From positions 1-64,000 of the forward strand of contig JAQGJX010000145.1 of NCBI GenBank assembly GCA_028290405.1: 64,000 nucleotides of DNA, read 5' to 3'. The notes below the pieces were generated by a model. That model was not told where the DNA came from. It saw nothing but the letters and a program-made list of their open reading frames with translations, and ran no database searches. Position 1 is the first letter of the stretch. Every line of letters starts with the position of its first letter. This DNA comes from Hyphomicrobiales bacterium. GTDB taxonomy: Bacteria > Pseudomonadota > Alphaproteobacteria > Rhizobiales > Beijerinckiaceae. This document shows positions 9,064 to 18,904 of this stretch, one piece after another. The translations under genes and the position numbers were made by a program.

Positions 9064-10038
9064 ATGAAAATCTGCATCATCGGCGCGGGCGCCATCGGCG
9101 GGCTGCTCGCGGCGCGCCTGTGCGCCAGCGGCGCGGACGTCACCGTGGTGGCGCGCGGCGCGCAGCTGGAGGCGATCCGCGAGCGCGGCCTGCGGCTGAC
9201 GGCTGAAGGCGAACCCGACGTTCTGGCGCGCCCGAAGGCCGCCGCGCGGCCCGCCGACGTGAGCGGCCAGGACCTCGTGGTGCTGGGCATGAAGGCGCAT
9301 CAGGTCGCCGCCGTGGCGCCTGACGTGCCCGGCATGCTGGCGCCCCAGGGCCTGGTGCTGACCGCCCAGAACGGCGTGCCCTACTGGTATTTCATGAAAC
9401 AGCCCGGCCCCCATGAGGGCCGCCAGCTCGAGGCCGTCGATCCCGGCGGGGTCGTGGCGGCGCATCTGCCGCTCGACCGCATCATCGGCAGCGTGGTGTA
9501 TCCGGCGGCGGAGATCGCGGAGCCCGGCGTGATCCGCCTCATCGAGGGCAACCGCTTCTCGCTCGCCGAGATCGACGGCCAGAAGACGGAACGTCTCGAG
9601 GCTGTGTCGCAGGCGTTCAGCGGCGCGGGGTTCAAGGCGCCGGTCGTCAGCGACATCCGGGCGGAAATCTGGACGAAGCTGTGGGGCAACCTCAGCTTCA
9701 ACCCCATCTCGGCGCTGACGGGCGCGACGCTGGCGGGCATCTGCCGCTATCCGGCCTCGCGGGCGCTGGCCGCCGACATGATGCGCGAGGCGCAGGCGGT
9801 GGGCGAGGCGCTGGGCGTGCGCTTCCGCATTCCGCTGGAAAAGCGCATCGCGGGGGCGCAAGCGGTCGGCGAGCACAAGACCTCCATGCTGCAGGACGTG
9901 GAGGCCGGCCGCAGGACGGAAATCGACGCGCTCGTGGGCGCGGTGGTGGAATTGGGCCGCATCGTCGGCGTTCCCACGCCGACGATCGCCGCCATCTACG
10001 CCAGCGTGAAACTACTGGAGGAAACGCGGGCCGCGTAG
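9064..10038 (+). CDS. Ketopantoate reductase family protein (2-dehydropantoate 2-reductase-like)
   Basis: MKICIIGAGAIGGLLAARL, AQNGVPYWYF, EIWTKLWGNLSFNPISALTGA. Confidence 0.85.
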   Translation: MKICIIGAGAIGGLLAARLCASGADVTVVARGAQLEAIRERGLRLTAEGEPDVLARPKAAARPADVSGQDLVVLGMKAHQVAAVAPDVPGMLAPQGLVLTAQNGVPYWYFMKQPGPHEGRQLEAVDPGGVVAAHLPLDRIIGSVVYPAAEIAEPGVIRLIEGNRFSLAEIDGQKTERLEAVSQAFSGAGFKAPVVSDIRAEIWTKLWGNLSFNPISALTGATLAGICRYPASRALAADMMREAQAVGEALGVRFRIPLEKRIAGAQAVGEHKTSMLQDVEAGRRTEIDALVGAVVELGRIVGVPTPTIAAIYASVKLLEETRAA

Positions 10039-10042
10039 CCTC

Positions 10043-10930
10043 TCAGCGCTTCAGGAAGGGAATGACGAGGCGCGCGACCTCGGCCTCCGCGTCCCACGGC
10101 ACGAGGTGCTTGCAGCCTTCCGCGATATGCAGATCCAGCTGGGGGAACGTCTCCTTCAGCATCATGGCGCGCTCGAACGCATTGGCGCGGTCCTGCTTGC
10201 CATAGATGAGCAGCATGGGAACCGGCACGTCCGCGAGGCGCTTCCACAACGGCGTGGCGCCGGGCTTCTTGGGCGCCTCGGGAGCTTCCCCGCGCGCCAC
10301 GAACGCCGCGAAGTTGGCCCCGACGCTGCGCGCGTGGCGCATGGCGAGGGCCTCCTCGGTGATGAGTTCATGATGGAAGAGGTTCGCCTCAAGAAGCTTG
10401 CGCGTATCCTCGACGCTGGGCTCCTGCTGGGCCATGCGGCGCTCCAGCCGCTGCTGCACCACCGCTTCGCGGCCGTCGGCTTCCTCCTTCAGCGGCGGCA
10501 GGAGACTGCCGGTGCCAAGGATCACGACGTGCGAGTACTTGTCGGGGGATTCGATGGCCAGTTGCACGGCCATGCCGCCCGCCTGCGAATGGGCCACCAG
10601 CGCCACGCGCCCCAGCCCCAGCGCGTCTATGAAGGCCGGCACGCTCTTGCGGCGCAGGCCCACGGAATGGTCGCTCGGGACTTGCGAGAGGCCGAAGCCC
10701 GGCTGGTCGAACGCGACGGCGCGCAGGCCCGCCTGGGCGAACGCCGGGATGTTGCGCGCGAACACGTCGGCGGACGAACCCAGCGAGGCGCCGTGCAGGA
10801 ACAGCGCAGGCGCGCCCTGCCCTTCCTCCAGATAGCGCAGGCGCAATCCTGAGCCGTCAAGGCCGGGAACGTCGACGTATTTATCCTCGAGGCGCGCCAT
10901 GGAGAGCGTGGTCATCAATTGGTCTTTCAT
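10043..10930 (-). CDS. Alpha/beta hydrolase
   Basis: ALFLHGASLGSS, VALVAHSQAGGMAVQLA nucleophile elbow, LLIYGKQD, CKHLVPWD. Confidence 0.88.
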   Translation of the reverse strand: MKDQLMTTLSMARLEDKYVDVPGLDGSGLRLRYLEEGQGAPALFLHGASLGSSADVFARNIPAFAQAGLRAVAFDQPGFGLSQVPSDHSVGLRRKSVPAFIDALGLGRVALVAHSQAGGMAVQLAIESPDKYSHVVILGTGSLLPPLKEEADGREAVVQQRLERRMAQQEPSVEDTRKLLEANLFHHELITEEALAMRHARSVGANFAAFVARGEAPEAPKKPGATPLWKRLADVPVPMLLIYGKQDRANAFERAMMLKETFPQLDLHIAEGCKHLVPWDAEAEVARLVIPFLKR

Positions 10931-11739
10931 TCGTCGGTGATGTCGATCCAGACCGCGCCCGGATCCGCGATCTGCATCTTGCCAGTGGCGGTGCGCTTGA
11001 GGAAATCGCGGCGGGCGTCGGATTCCTTGCTGCCGCCCAGCGGCATCGGAGCCAGATAAGGATTGGAGCCGCCGATGGCGCGCATGTGCTCCGTGAACGC
11101 CTCCATGCTCTCCACCTTGAAGCCGATATGGTCGGGCCCGGGGCGCTTGATGGACATGTTCTCGAAGATCGGGATCGACCAGGGCAGGATCGACAGGGTC
11201 ACGCGCCCGTCGCTCATGTGAAAGCCCGGCGCGTCAGCGTGCTTGTTGACCAGCTGAAGCTCGAACACCTCATGGTAGAACTCGGCGCAGGCCTCCGCGT
11301 TGGGGGTGCGGATCGCGAACTTGTTGAGGTAGCGGTCCGGCAGCGGCGCGTCTTCCACCTGCTCGGCGTAAACCTCGTTCAGCTTGCTGCTGCGCTCGGC
11401 CAGATCGAAGATGTTGCCGTCGGGATCATGCCCGGAATATTGCGCGAAAGGCCTGGTGGACGGGCGCTTGACGATGTTCGCCTTGGGAAACTTCTTCTGC
11501 ATGCGCTCGCGCGCCGCCTCGATGTTCTCGACCTTCATGCCGAAGTGGTCGAGCCCGCCCACATAGCCGTCGCGCAGCGGATTGATGTTCATGCCCACGT
11601 AGCCGTCGCCGACCGAGACGCCATTGGCCGGGCGGCTGACCTTCGACGAGGGCTTCAGGCCGAACATGGCCTCGTAAAACTTGGCCATCATCGGCCAGTT
11701 CGGGCTGTTCATGGCCATGTGGTTGATGTTCGCGAACAC
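10927..11739 (-). CDS. VOC family protein (two glyoxalase/extradiol-dioxygenase-like domains)
   Basis: NHMAMNSPNWPMMAKFYEAMFGLKP...DHFGMKVENIE and second domain FAIRTPNAEACAEFYHEVFEL...DHIGFKVESME; GTG start with GGAGGA. Confidence 0.75.
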   Translation of the reverse strand: MFANINHMAMNSPNWPMMAKFYEAMFGLKPSSKVSRPANGVSVGDGYVGMNINPLRDGYVGGLDHFGMKVENIEAARERMQKKFPKANIVKRPSTRPFAQYSGHDPDGNIFDLAERSSKLNEVYAEQVEDAPLPDRYLNKFAIRTPNAEACAEFYHEVFELQLVNKHADAPGFHMSDGRVTLSILPWSIPIFENMSIKRPGPDHIGFKVESMEAFTEHMRAIGGSNPYLAPMPLGGSKESDARRDFLKRTATGKMQIADPGAVWIDITDE

Positions 11740-11866
11740 GGGGCTTCCTCCGGTTTTTCGTTTGCGGCAGTCTACGCGCGCACCATGGGCGCTAGCAAGC
11801 GGCCGCAGCCTTGACCGGACGCGTTCCCCGCGCGACACATTCACCCAGGGAACGAGGAACGCGGCC

Positions 11867-12856
11867 ATGAAGAAGCTTCCGATCACCATCGCGACCAGCG
11901 ATTACGACCATTTCCGCGATTTCCGCTCCGGGGAGGTGCAGGCGCAGGGGATCGAGGCGATCTGGCTGACGCACGAGATCCACGAAATCTTCTCGCGCTT
12001 CGCGGTGAGCCGCGAATGGCATGTGAGCGAAATGTCCTTCGCCAAGTTCACCGCGCAGGCCACGGCGGAGGACGCCGACATCATCGGCCTGCCGGTGTTT
12101 CCCTCGCGCGTGTTCCGTCTCTCGTCGCTCTACGTCAATCCGGCGAGCGGAATCAAAACGCCCGCGGACCTGCGCGGCAAGCGCATCGGCTTGCCCGAAT
12201 GGGCGCAGACGGCGGCGGTCTACACGCGCGGCTGGCTGCAACATGAAGCGGGCGTGCCGCTGAGCGAGGTCGAGTGGGTGCAGGCGGGCACCGAAGACGC
12301 GGGCCGGACGGAGAAGGTGGAGATCGACCTGCCGCCCGGCGTGCGCCTGACGCGCGAACCCGAGAAGACCCTGAGCAGGATGATCGTCAGCGGCGAGCTG
12401 GACGCCGTGATGTGCGCCAGCGTCCCGAGCCCCTACAAGGCCGGAAACCCCAACATCCGGCGGCTTTTCGACAATCCGCGCGCCGAGGAGGAAGCCTATT
12501 ACAAGCGCACGGGCGTCTACCCGATCATGCACGTGATCGCCATGCGCAAGGACATGCTGGAGGCCCACCCGTGGGTCGCCCGCAACCTGCTGCTGGCCTT
12601 TGAAGAGTCCAAGCAGCGCGCCATGTCCCGCATCTTCGACGGCGGCGCCTCGCGCTATCCGATCCCGTGGCTGCAGGACACCGTGAAAGGGCTTGAGAAG
12701 CTCTTTGGGGGCGACATCTATCCTTACGGAATCGAGGCGAATTACACCACGCTTGAAACGTTCCTGCGCTTCGCGCACGAGCAGGGCGTCGCGCGCAAGC
12801 TGGTGAAGCCGGAGGCGATCTTTCCGCCTGGGCTGAGCCCCTCCGTCAAGACCTGA
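11867..12856 (+). CDS. ABC-type substrate-binding-fold protein, 4,5-dihydroxyphthalate decarboxylase-like
   Basis: ITIATSDYDHFRDFRSGEVQAQGIE, DLRGKRIGLPEWAQTAAVYTRGWLQHEAGV, no signal peptide. Confidence 0.75.
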   Translation: MKKLPITIATSDYDHFRDFRSGEVQAQGIEAIWLTHEIHEIFSRFAVSREWHVSEMSFAKFTAQATAEDADIIGLPVFPSRVFRLSSLYVNPASGIKTPADLRGKRIGLPEWAQTAAVYTRGWLQHEAGVPLSEVEWVQAGTEDAGRTEKVEIDLPPGVRLTREPEKTLSRMIVSGELDAVMCASVPSPYKAGNPNIRRLFDNPRAEEEAYYKRTGVYPIMHVIAMRKDMLEAHPWVARNLLLAFEESKQRAMSRIFDGGASRYPIPWLQDTVKGLEKLFGGDIYPYGIEANYTTLETFLRFAHEQGVARKLVKPEAIFPPGLSPSVKT

Positions 12857-12879
12857 GGCGCGCGCGCCGGACGACGGCG

Positions 12880-13680
12880 CTAGTGCATGGCCTGCCCGCC
12901 GTCCACGTTGATCGTCTGGCCGGTGATGAACGAGCTGGCGTCCGACAGCAGGAACATCACGGCGCCCACCAGATCATCCGGGAATTGCGGGCGCTTGAAA
13001 CAGCGCGACTGATCGCGGCCCGCCACGTAATTGGCGGACGAACTCGCCATCTGCGTCTCGCTTTCGGTGAAGCCCGGCGTGATCGCGTTGACGCCGATCT
13101 TGTCGTCCCCGACCTCGCGCGCCAGCGCGCGGGTGAGGCCCACCACGCCCGCCTTTGAGGTGGTGTAGTGCAGCCTGTTGGGATTGCCGGCCCAGATGCG
13201 CGAAGAGGAAATGTTGACGATGCGCCCGCCGCCCTGCGCCTTCATGTGCGGATAAACGGCGCGGCAGCACAGGAAGATGCCTTTGAGGTTCACCGCCATC
13301 ACGCGGTCCCATTCGTCGACCGGGATCTTGAACCAGTCGCCGCGTGGCAGCACGCTCATCAGCGAGGCGTTGTTGATGAGCCCGTCGATGCGGCCATACT
13401 GGGCGATGGTCTGGTCCACGAGGTTCTGCACCGCATCGGGATCAGTGACGTCCGTGCGCACCGCGAGAGCGTCGCCGCCGGCAGCTTGGATCCCGGACGC
13501 CACGTCCTCGCCCGCCTCGCCGGCGATGTCGGCCAGCACGACTTTCGCGCCCGCCTCCGCCAGACGCTGGCTGTAGACCTTGCCGATGCCCGTGCCGCCG
13601 CCAGTGACGATGACGACCTTTCCGGCGACGCTGTGCGCGGTGTTGACGTTGAAGCCCGCCATGGGTTCGCTCTGCCTCAT
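12880..13680 (-). CDS. SDR family NAD(P)-dependent oxidoreductase
   Basis: VVIVTGGGTGIGK, INNASLMS, YTTSKAGV. Confidence 0.92.
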   Translation of the reverse strand: MRQSEPMAGFNVNTAHSVAGKVVIVTGGGTGIGKVYSQRLAEAGAKVVLADIAGEAGEDVASGIQAAGGDALAVRTDVTDPDAVQNLVDQTIAQYGRIDGLINNASLMSVLPRGDWFKIPVDEWDRVMAVNLKGIFLCCRAVYPHMKAQGGGRIVNISSSRIWAGNPNRLHYTTSKAGVVGLTRALAREVGDDKIGVNAITPGFTESETQMASSSANYVAGRDQSRCFKRPQFPDDLVGAVMFLLSDASSFITGQTINVDGGQAMH

Positions 13681-13786
13681 GCGTTCCTGCCCTCTTGCTT
13701 TTCTTCGCCGTGAACCACGATGATGTGGCATCGCCGCCTGCGGCGCAAGCGCCCGTGGACCGCGGACGCGCCACGAAGGACGCCAC

Positions 13787-15382
13787 ATGGACGAGTGCGA
13801 CGTCGCCATTGTCGGGGCTGGACACAACGGCCTGGTGTGCGCGGCCTATCTGGCCCGCGGGGGGCTGGACGTGCGCGTGTTCGAGCGACGGGAGGTCGTG
13901 GGCGGAGCGGCGGTGACGGAGGAATTTCATCCCGGCTTCCGCAATTCCGTGGCGGCCTACACGGTGAGCCTGCTGGCCCCCAAGGTCATCGCGGACCTTG
14001 AGTTGCATCGACACGGCCTGCGCATCGTCGAGCGCCGCGCGCTCAACTTCCTGCCGCTGCCCGATGGGCGATATCTGCTGACTGGCCCGGGCCGCACGCG
14101 CGACGAGGTCGCGAAGTTCAGCGCCGCCGACGCGGAGAGGCTCGACGCCTTCATGGCGGAACTCGACCGGGTGGCGGACGCGCTGCGCGCCGAGATCCTG
14201 CGCGCGCCTCCCAATCTCGTCCAGGGCTCATGGGCGCGCGCGGGCGCCGAGGCCCTGCGGGCGCTGGCGCTGGGCAAGAGGCTGCACGCGCTGGACCACC
14301 GGGACCGCATCGCGTTTCACGATCTCTTCACCAAGTCCGCCGGGGACCTGCTGGACAGCTGGTTCGAGTCCGATCCCATCAAGGCGCTGCTCGGGTTTGA
14401 TTCCGTGGTGGGCAATTACGCCAGCCCCTACACGCCCGGCTCGGCCTATGTGCTGCTGCACCATGCGTTCGGCGAGGTGAACGGCAAGAAAGGCCTGTGG
14501 GGCCACGCGATCGGCGGCATGGGCGCCATCACGCAGGCCATGGCGGCGAGCGCGCGGGAGAGCGGCGCCAGAGTGCACGTGGGCGCGCCGGTGCGCGAGG
14601 TGCTGGTGGAGAACGGAGCGGCCCGGGGGCTCGTTCTGGAAGACGGCGTCGTGGTGCGCGCGCGCGCCGTCGCGTCGAACCTCAATCCAAACCTGCTGTT
14701 CACCCGCATGACGCCGGAAAGCGCACTGCCGCAGGACTTCCTGCGCCGCATGCGCGGCTGGCGATCCGGCTCGGGCACGTTCCGCATGAACGTCGCGCTC
14801 TCGCGGCTGCCGGACTTCACCGCCCTGCCCGGCCCCGGCGACCACCTCACGGCGGGCGTCATCCTGGCGCCGAGCCTCGCCTACATGGACCGCGCGTTCC
14901 ACGAGGCCAAGCTGCTCGGCTGGAGCCGCGAGCCCATCGTGGAAATGCTGATCCCCTCGACGCTGGACGACAGCCTGGCGCCGGCGGGCCAACATGTGGC
15001 GAGCCTGTTCTGCCAGCACGTTTCGCCGGTTTTGCCGGACGGCGCCTCCTGGGACGAGCGCCGCGAGGAGGTCGCGGACCTGATGATCGCCACGGTGGAG
15101 AGATACGCGCCGGGCTTCGCCGACAGCGTCATCGCCCGGCAGGCGCTCTCGCCGCTGGATCTCGAACGCACCTTCGGGCTGGTGGGCGGAGATATCTTCC
15201 ACGGCGCGCTGACGCTCGACCAATTGTTTTCAGCGCGTCCGGCGCTCGGTTACGCGGATTATCGCACGCCCGTGGCCGGCCTCTACATGTGCGGATCGGG
15301 AACCCATCCGGGGGGCGGCGTCACCGGGGCTCCGGGACACAATTGTGCGCAGGCGATCATCGCCGACGTCCGACGCCGGTGA
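13787..15382 (+). CDS. Phytoene-desaturase-like FAD-dependent NAD(P)/FAD oxidoreductase
   Basis: CDVAIVGAGHNGLVCAAYLARGGLDVRVFERREVVGG; C-terminal YMCGSGTHPGGGVTGAPGHNCA. Confidence 0.88.
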   Translation: MDECDVAIVGAGHNGLVCAAYLARGGLDVRVFERREVVGGAAVTEEFHPGFRNSVAAYTVSLLAPKVIADLELHRHGLRIVERRALNFLPLPDGRYLLTGPGRTRDEVAKFSAADAERLDAFMAELDRVADALRAEILRAPPNLVQGSWARAGAEALRALALGKRLHALDHRDRIAFHDLFTKSAGDLLDSWFESDPIKALLGFDSVVGNYASPYTPGSAYVLLHHAFGEVNGKKGLWGHAIGGMGAITQAMAASARESGARVHVGAPVREVLVENGAARGLVLEDGVVVRARAVASNLNPNLLFTRMTPESALPQDFLRRMRGWRSGSGTFRMNVALSRLPDFTALPGPGDHLTAGVILAPSLAYMDRAFHEAKLLGWSREPIVEMLIPSTLDDSLAPAGQHVASLFCQHVSPVLPDGASWDERREEVADLMIATVERYAPGFADSVIARQALSPLDLERTFGLVGGDIFHGALTLDQLFSARPALGYADYRTPVAGLYMCGSGTHPGGGVTGAPGHNCAQAIIADVRRR

Positions 15383-15391
15383 GGCGCGGCC

Positions 15392-15514
15392 TCAGGCCTG
15401 TTCGGGCGACGCCCCGCAGGGCGCGCCTGCGAGCGCAAGCCCAGCCGCAACGCCCGCCAGCGAGACGAGAGCGGCGACTGCGGCCAGGAGATACAGGATG
15501 GCGGCGATTGTCAT
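15392..15514 (-). CDS. Small membrane protein (40 aa), paralogue of 15532-15645
   Basis: MTIAAILYLLAAVAALVSLAGVAAGLALAGAPCGASPEQA; one hydrophobic helix; below ORF-track cutoff. Confidence 0.6.
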   Translation of the reverse strand: MTIAAILYLLAAVAALVSLAGVAAGLALAGAPCGASPEQA

Positions 15515-15531
15515 ATTCGTCTCCACACAAG

Positions 15532-15645
15532 TTATATAGGCATCCGCGCCTTGCGCGATTGCGCGTCGCCCCACGCCAGCGCTCCCGCGAAGACCAGGAA
15601 CGCCACGACGGCGCCAAGCAGATAAAGCGTTTCTATTGCGGTCAT
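15532..15645 (-). CDS. Small membrane protein (37 aa), paralogue of 15392-15514
   Basis: MTAIETLYLLGAVVAFLVFAGALAWGDAQSRKARMPI; AAGGAG upstream; below ORF-track cutoff. Confidence 0.6.
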   Translation of the reverse strand: MTAIETLYLLGAVVAFLVFAGALAWGDAQSRKARMPI

Positions 15646-15914
15646 GCGCATCGTCTCCTTCCATGAAGAAGCCGACGATGGCCAAACCCGGCTGTGGGCG
15701 CATTGATCGACGTCAACGACGCGCCAGCGGCATAGTCTTGCCTGAAGCTTTAAAAGGTCCCATTAAGAGATTGATGAAAATGTTAGTTGTTGAACAAGAG
15801 GTTCGTTGGCACCTGTAGCCGCATCATTGAACGGCGGCCCACAGGCTTCACGGGAGCATCGCGGGACAGGGTCCTTGGGGAACCTGCGGCGACGGGCGAG
15901 ACGGGGGCGAACAG

Positions 15915-17960
15915 ATGGCGGCCACTGCGAGCGTAAGCCTGACTGGCGATGCATACGTCAACGGCGTTATCAGCGGCGTGAAATGGGCATCGACCAGCCT
16001 CACGTACAGCTTCCCTACCAGCGGCTCTTTATACGAGAGCCCCTACGGCAGCCGGGAGCCCACGACGGGCTTTTCCGCCCTGACCGAAGCGCAGCAGACC
16101 GCCGTGCGCGCGTCGCTGGCGATGTACGCCGCGGTGTCGAACCTGACGTTCACCGAAATCACGGAATCGTCCACGCAGCACGCCACGCTGCGCTTCGCCA
16201 ACTCCACCGTGCCGAGCACCGCATGGGCCTATTACCCCTCCACGGCGGCCGAAGGCGGCGACGCGTGGTTCGGCTCCTCGAAGGGCTATTACACGACGCC
16301 GCTCAAGGGCAATTACGCCAGCCTGACCTTCACCCACGAGCTGGGCCATGCGCTGGGGCTCGAGCATACCCACGAGGGCAACGTGATGCCCGCCAACCGG
16401 GACTCGCTCGAGTTCAGCGTGATGAGCTATCGCTCGTACGTGGGCGCGTCCACCACGACGGGCTACACCAATGAAACCGGCGGCTATCCGCAGTCGCTGA
16501 TGATGTATGACATCGCCGCCATCCAGTCGATGTACGGCGCGAACTACACCACAAAGAGCACGGCCACGGTCTACACCTGGAGCCCGACCACTGGCGAAGC
16601 CTCCATCAACGGCGTCGGCCAGGGGGCGCCCGTCGCCAACCGCGTGTTCGAAACCGTGTGGGACGGCGGCGGGATCGACACCTACGACTTCTCCAACTAC
16701 GCCACCGGCGTGTCGGTGAACCTGAACCCCGGCGAGTGGACCATCACGTCCACCACTCAACTCGCCAAGCTGAAGTACGACGGCTCGCAGATCGCGCGCG
16801 GCAACATCGCCAACGCCCTGCTGTTCAACGGCGACGAACGGTCGCTGATCGAGAACGCCAACGGCGGTTCGGCCGCCGATACGCTGGTGGGGAACCAGGC
16901 GGCCAACGCCCTCAACGGCAATGGCGGCAACGACACGTTGACGGGCGGCGCGGGCGCCGACACGCTGAACGGCGGGGCCGGCGACGACACCGCCGTCTAC
17001 GGCGGCCTGCGCTCGCAATACACGGTGGTGGCGCTGACCGACGGCTCTTTCCAGATCACCGACGCTCGCACGGGCGTCACCGACGGCGTCGACATCGTCT
17101 GGAACACGGAATTCTTCAAGTTCTCCGACAAGGTCTACACGGCCTCGGAACTGACGTCGCTCGTTGTGACGCCGCCCCCGCCCCCGCCGCCTCCGCCCAC
17201 GACGACGACCGACCAGATCCTGAACGGCGGGAGCTTGGCCGACACCCTGACGGGCGGCGCAGGCGCCGACACGCTGGACGGCAAAGGCGGCGCAGACAAG
17301 CTCTATGGGATGGGGGGCAACGATACGCTCATTGGCGGCGCAGGCGCGGACTCGCTGGACGGCGGAGAAGGCGTCGACACGGCCAGCTACGCCACGGCCT
17401 TGAGCGGCCTGACGGCGGACCTTTTGACCCGCACCAACAACACCGGGGACGCCTCCGGCGACGTCTACGTCGGCATCGAGAACCTTGTGGGCAGCGCCTA
17501 CAACGACAAGCTGCGCGGCGACAACCTCGCCAATGCGGTCTCGGGAGGCGGGGGATCGGACTACCTCTACGGCAACGCGGGCGACGACGCGCTGAAGGGG
17601 GACGCGGGCACAGATTACCTCTACGGCGGCGCGGGCGCGGACCAGCTCTGGGGCGGCGACGGCGCGGACAGTTTCGTTTTCTCCGCTCTTGGCGATTCAT
17701 CGCTCGCGGCGCGCGACGTCATCAACGACTTCACGCGCGGTCAGGACCGGATCGACCTGCGCAGCATCGACGCGAAGTCCGCCTCGTGGGGCGACCAGGC
17801 GTTCAGCTTCATTGGCTCCGGCGCATTTACGGGCGTCGCAGGACAATTGAACTACGTGAACGGAATCGTGTCGGGCGACGTCAACGGCGACAAGGTCGCG
17901 GACTTCCAGATCCAGATCCTCAACGTGGCGACGCTGTCTTCGACGGATTTCTACCTCTAG
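15915..17960 (+). CDS. Serralysin-like M10 metalloprotease with RTX calcium-binding repeats
   Basis: HELGHALGLEH zinc motif, SVMSYRSY Met-turn, GG-G-D nonapeptide repeats, M10_C-like C-terminus (DSFVFSALGDSSLAARDVINDF). Confidence 0.9.
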   Translation: MAATASVSLTGDAYVNGVISGVKWASTSLTYSFPTSGSLYESPYGSREPTTGFSALTEAQQTAVRASLAMYAAVSNLTFTEITESSTQHATLRFANSTVPSTAWAYYPSTAAEGGDAWFGSSKGYYTTPLKGNYASLTFTHELGHALGLEHTHEGNVMPANRDSLEFSVMSYRSYVGASTTTGYTNETGGYPQSLMMYDIAAIQSMYGANYTTKSTATVYTWSPTTGEASINGVGQGAPVANRVFETVWDGGGIDTYDFSNYATGVSVNLNPGEWTITSTTQLAKLKYDGSQIARGNIANALLFNGDERSLIENANGGSAADTLVGNQAANALNGNGGNDTLTGGAGADTLNGGAGDDTAVYGGLRSQYTVVALTDGSFQITDARTGVTDGVDIVWNTEFFKFSDKVYTASELTSLVVTPPPPPPPPPTTTTDQILNGGSLADTLTGGAGADTLDGKGGADKLYGMGGNDTLIGGAGADSLDGGEGVDTASYATALSGLTADLLTRTNNTGDASGDVYVGIENLVGSAYNDKLRGDNLANAVSGGGGSDYLYGNAGDDALKGDAGTDYLYGGAGADQLWGGDGADSFVFSALGDSSLAARDVINDFTRGQDRIDLRSIDAKSASWGDQAFSFIGSGAFTGVAGQLNYVNGIVSGDVNGDKVADFQIQILNVATLSSTDFYL

Positions 17961-17978
17961 CGCAACAGGGTTGAGCCC

Positions 17979-18203
17979 ATGGACGCATGGTTCGATTTCC
18001 AGCAATGGGCGGACTGCGCGCGCATGAGCCGCCCGGGACATGTGTTCGAAGTGGAGAACGCCCAGGGCCAGCGGCTGCTGACGCCCTGCGTTCCACGCCT
18101 TGAAACGCCGTGGGACTGGGCTTCCGGTCCGGTGCGTTTCAGGCTCGTGCGAGAGGCGCCGCCGCGCCGCTCCAGCCCGATGCCGGAGCCCTCGAGGCGC
18201 TGA
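17979..18203 (+). CDS. Small hypothetical protein
   Basis: 74-aa ORF immediately after the protease gene; no recognised family. Confidence 0.4.
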   Translation: MDAWFDFQQWADCARMSRPGHVFEVENAQGQRLLTPCVPRLETPWDWASGPVRFRLVREAPPRRSSPMPEPSRR

Positions 18204-18265
18204 GCGGAGGGAACCCCGCCGCCCGGCTGCGCTTGTCCGGCAGGTCCCACAGCACAACCGGTCCG

Positions 18266-18733
18266 ATGTCCGAACACACGATCGAGATCGGCGTCGTCAT
18301 CGCGCGCCGCCAGCTGAAGGGCCCGTGGGCGACGCAGGCCTGGTTGCCCGTCGCGGCGCTGCCCGCCGCCCCTGAGGCGCAAGCCGGAACGCGGCTGCGG
18401 ACCTCCGAGGGCGAAGAGACCTTCTACGCCGGCGCCTACGCGCTCGCCCTGCATCCCGGCGACACCGCGCATTATCGCGACAACCTCGCGTCCGGACGCC
18501 CGTCCGTCTGGATCGCGCTGCGCATGGAAGGCGAGTCCCCGATCGTTTCAACCGTCACCGCCGACCCGTACGAGGGCGAAGCCATGGCGGGCGGAACGGG
18601 GGAGATCGTCGAGGCCGTGCCGATGCCCGAGGACGTGCAGCGACGGTTGGCCGCCTTCGTGGCGCAGTTCCATGTCGAGCGCCCCTTCATCAAACGCAAG
18701 CGCGACAAAGCGGGGCGCGACAGCGCACGATGA
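18266..18733 (+). CDS. DUF3305 domain-containing protein (formate dehydrogenase cluster-associated)
   Basis: MSEHTIEIGVVIARRQLKGPWATQAWLPVAAL...; position before fdh genes. Confidence 0.75.
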   Translation: MSEHTIEIGVVIARRQLKGPWATQAWLPVAALPAAPEAQAGTRLRTSEGEETFYAGAYALALHPGDTAHYRDNLASGRPSVWIALRMEGESPIVSTVTADPYEGEAMAGGTGEIVEAVPMPEDVQRRLAAFVAQFHVERPFIKRKRDKAGRDSAR

Positions 18734-18904
18734 AGCGCAGCCGCCCCTGGGCCTTTGCGAACAAGGCGCGGCCAACTGAATTGGCAAGCCCATTGGAACA
18801 AACCGGCCGCCTGCGCTTTGAACGAAAGCGCAGCGCTCGCTTTCGCGTCTGCGCCAAGACGCTTTGGCGACAGGCGCGACAAGCGCGAAGGGAGAGGCGC
18901 AGCG

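Noticed and set aside
15750-15766. Second CtrA-like site (TTAA-N9-TTAA)
   Set aside because: Spacing is 9 rather than the 7 required by the CtrA consensus.
16860-17660. Tandem repeats suggestive of an array
   Set aside because: They are degenerate RTX codons inside the protease CDS, not CRISPR or intergenic repeats.
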